From contig NZ_JAIVLK010000001.1 in assembly GCF_020524585.1 (NCBI RefSeq), positions 678,010 to 742,009 on the forward strand: 64,000 nucleotides of DNA, read 5' to 3'. The notes below the pieces were generated by a model. The model had not been told where the DNA came from. It was given only the letters and a program-made list of their open reading frames with translations, and searched no databases. Shown piece by piece: positions 63,353 through 64,000 of the stretch. Each line of letters starts with the position of its first letter. Within the stretch, counting starts at the first letter, position 1. This stretch comes from Celeribacter naphthalenivorans. Lineage in GTDB: Bacteria > Pseudomonadota > Alphaproteobacteria > Rhodobacterales > Rhodobacteraceae. The position numbers and the translations under genes were made by a program.

Positions 63353-63469
63353 ATGCAACATTCTCGTTTCCCACGCAATCTGACAGAGGTCGCCTGTTTG
63401 TTGCAGGTTTGGACTGTACATCCCCGCGAGGGCCTGTCCGCGCGCTGGACGCGCAGTGTTTCGCCCTGA
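63353..63469 (+). CDS. Possible 38-residue small protein
   Basis: A short frame starts at an ATG preceded by AGAGGA and ends 18 bases before a strong terminator hairpin. It reads MQHSRFPRNLTEVACLLQVW and continues with basic and Trp residues to TRSVSP. The ribosome site plus terminator suggests a transcribed unit, but I recognise no family and it could be a non-coding or leader RNA. Confidence 0.4.
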   Translation: MQHSRFPRNLTEVACLLQVWTVHPREGLSARWTRSVSP

Positions 63470-63487
63470 TGGCTCAGGTGTAAATGA

Positions 63488-63519
63488 AAAGCCCGCCCCA
63501 CGTGTGCGGGGTGGGCTTT
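63488..63519. terminator. Bidirectional terminator between the small frame and acs
   Basis: A 12-bp stem AAAGCCCGCCCC / GGGGTGGGCTTT with one G-T pair and an 8-base loop. It lies between convergent units. Confidence 0.8.
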
Positions 63520-63559
63520 GTGATTTTGCAAAATGAGTTCGCCATGCGAACTGTGTGGG

Positions 63560-64000
63560 CTATGCGCTCAGATTATACAGCGAATTCGCAATCAACTCCT
63601 CGACGACGGCAGGCTCAGCCAGCGTGGATGTGTCGCCCAAAGACCCGGTGTCGTTCTCGGCGATCTTGCGCAGGATGCGGCGCATGATTTTGCCCGAACG
63701 CGTCTTCGGCAGGCCCGGGGCCCATTGGATGAAGTCCGGTTTGGCGATCGGGCCGATTTCGGTGCGGACCCATTTCTCGAGTTCCACACGCAGCTCGTCG
63801 GTCGGCTCCACATCGTTCATCAGCGTCACATAGGCGTAGATGCCCTGGCCCTTGAGCTCATGCGGCATGCCGACGACCGCGGCTTCGGCGACTTTGGCGT
63901 GGGCGACCAGCGCGCTTTCGACCTCGGCCGTGCCCATGCGGTGGCCCGAGACGTTGATCACGTCGTCGACGCGGCCGGTGATCCAATAGTAGCCATCCGC
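63560..64000 (-). CDS. acsA: Acetyl-CoA synthetase, C-terminal part (runs off the right edge)
   Basis: The frame stays open to the window edge, so only the last about 146 residues are seen. [20 protein letters not shown] is the hinge and A8 motif of acetyl-CoA synthetase. It is followed by [13 protein letters not shown] and [18 protein letters not shown], which contains the catalytic (acetylatable) Lys in SGKIMRR. The enzyme makes acetyl-CoA from acetate. It could use acetate from the ethanolamine-acetaldehyde route at 7-12 kb. Confidence 0.95.
   Translation of the reverse strand, partial: ADGYYWITGRVDDVINVSGHRMGTAEVESALVAHAKVAEAAVVGMPHELKGQGIYAYVTLMNDVEPTDELRVELEKWVRTEIGPIAKPDFIQWAPGLPKTRSGKIMRRILRKIAENDTGSLGDTSTLAEPAVVEELIANSLYNLSA

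Overview
The window comes from a high-GC alphaproteobacterium of the Rhodobacteraceae (Roseobacter group). Three things point there: the ClpP-ClpX, NDUFA12-MlaD-DUF2155 and Aat-AccC-AccB housekeeping blocks, the stand-alone NADH dehydrogenase accessory subunit NDUFA12, and the many ABC uptake operons for small nitrogenous compounds. No phage, insertion sequence, CRISPR array, rRNA or tRNA was seen. This is ordinary chromosome, dense with catabolic and export modules.

Layout. (1) 0.1-1.9 kb: NRAMP-type manganese importer divergent from its MntR regulator, with a clear palindromic operator between them. (2) 2.0-7.2 kb: an RND drug-efflux pair divergent from a TetR repressor. (3) 7.3-18.7 kb: amine catabolism. 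It holds ethanolamine ammonia-lyase EutBC, a class III aminotransferase, an aldehyde dehydrogenase, a MocR-type regulator and a four-gene PotABCD-like importer whose last permease carries an odd C-terminal appendage. CTGG direct repeats exactly 22 bp apart occur in both divergent promoter regions, which suggests one MocR regulon. (4) 18.9-27.9 kb: a nine-gene leftward operon: a THI5/NMT1-type ABC importer, a cytosine-deaminase-like amidohydrolase, an FAD oxidase, two paralogous flavodoxin-fold reductases, a 2-oxoglutarate/Fe(II) oxygenase and a creatininase-family amidohydrolase. A divergent RidA lies opposite. It reads as an aerobic N-heterocycle breakdown route that I cannot match to a named pathway, and it is the best candidate here for an undescribed system. 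(5) 28-32.4 kb: PHP phosphoesterase, an orphan ParA with a tiny ribbon-helix-helix partner, a 2-hydroxyacid dehydrogenase, a small lipoprotein and an L,D-transpeptidase. (6) 33.1-36.9 kb: a TetR-HlyD-ABC-permease exporter of YbhGFS type with an extended palindromic operator. (7) 37.0-42.9 kb: an iron module (imelysin, Bfd, bacterioferritin, di-heme c-type oxidoreductase, second imelysin, DUF1513) behind a TGA-N9-TCA iron-type box. (8) 43.2-49.4 kb: housekeeping genes. (9) 49.7-60.6 kb: reductive pyrimidine catabolism, with PreT/PreA, dihydropyrimidinase, N-carbamoyl-beta-alanine amidohydrolase, a RutR-like regulator, a perfect RutR-type operator and a second THI5/NMT1-type importer. (10) 60.7-64 kb: PRC-barrel protein, MarR regulator, DUF1992 protein, FemAB/GNAT-like protein, a possible 38-residue gene, and the 3' end of acetyl-CoA synthetase running off the right edge.

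The genes together describe a marine heterotroph that scavenges amines and N-heterocycles as nitrogen sources. Two separate importers of the same family feed two chemically different breakdown routes, one oxygenative and one reductive. Functions are inferred from sequence motifs and gene order only.
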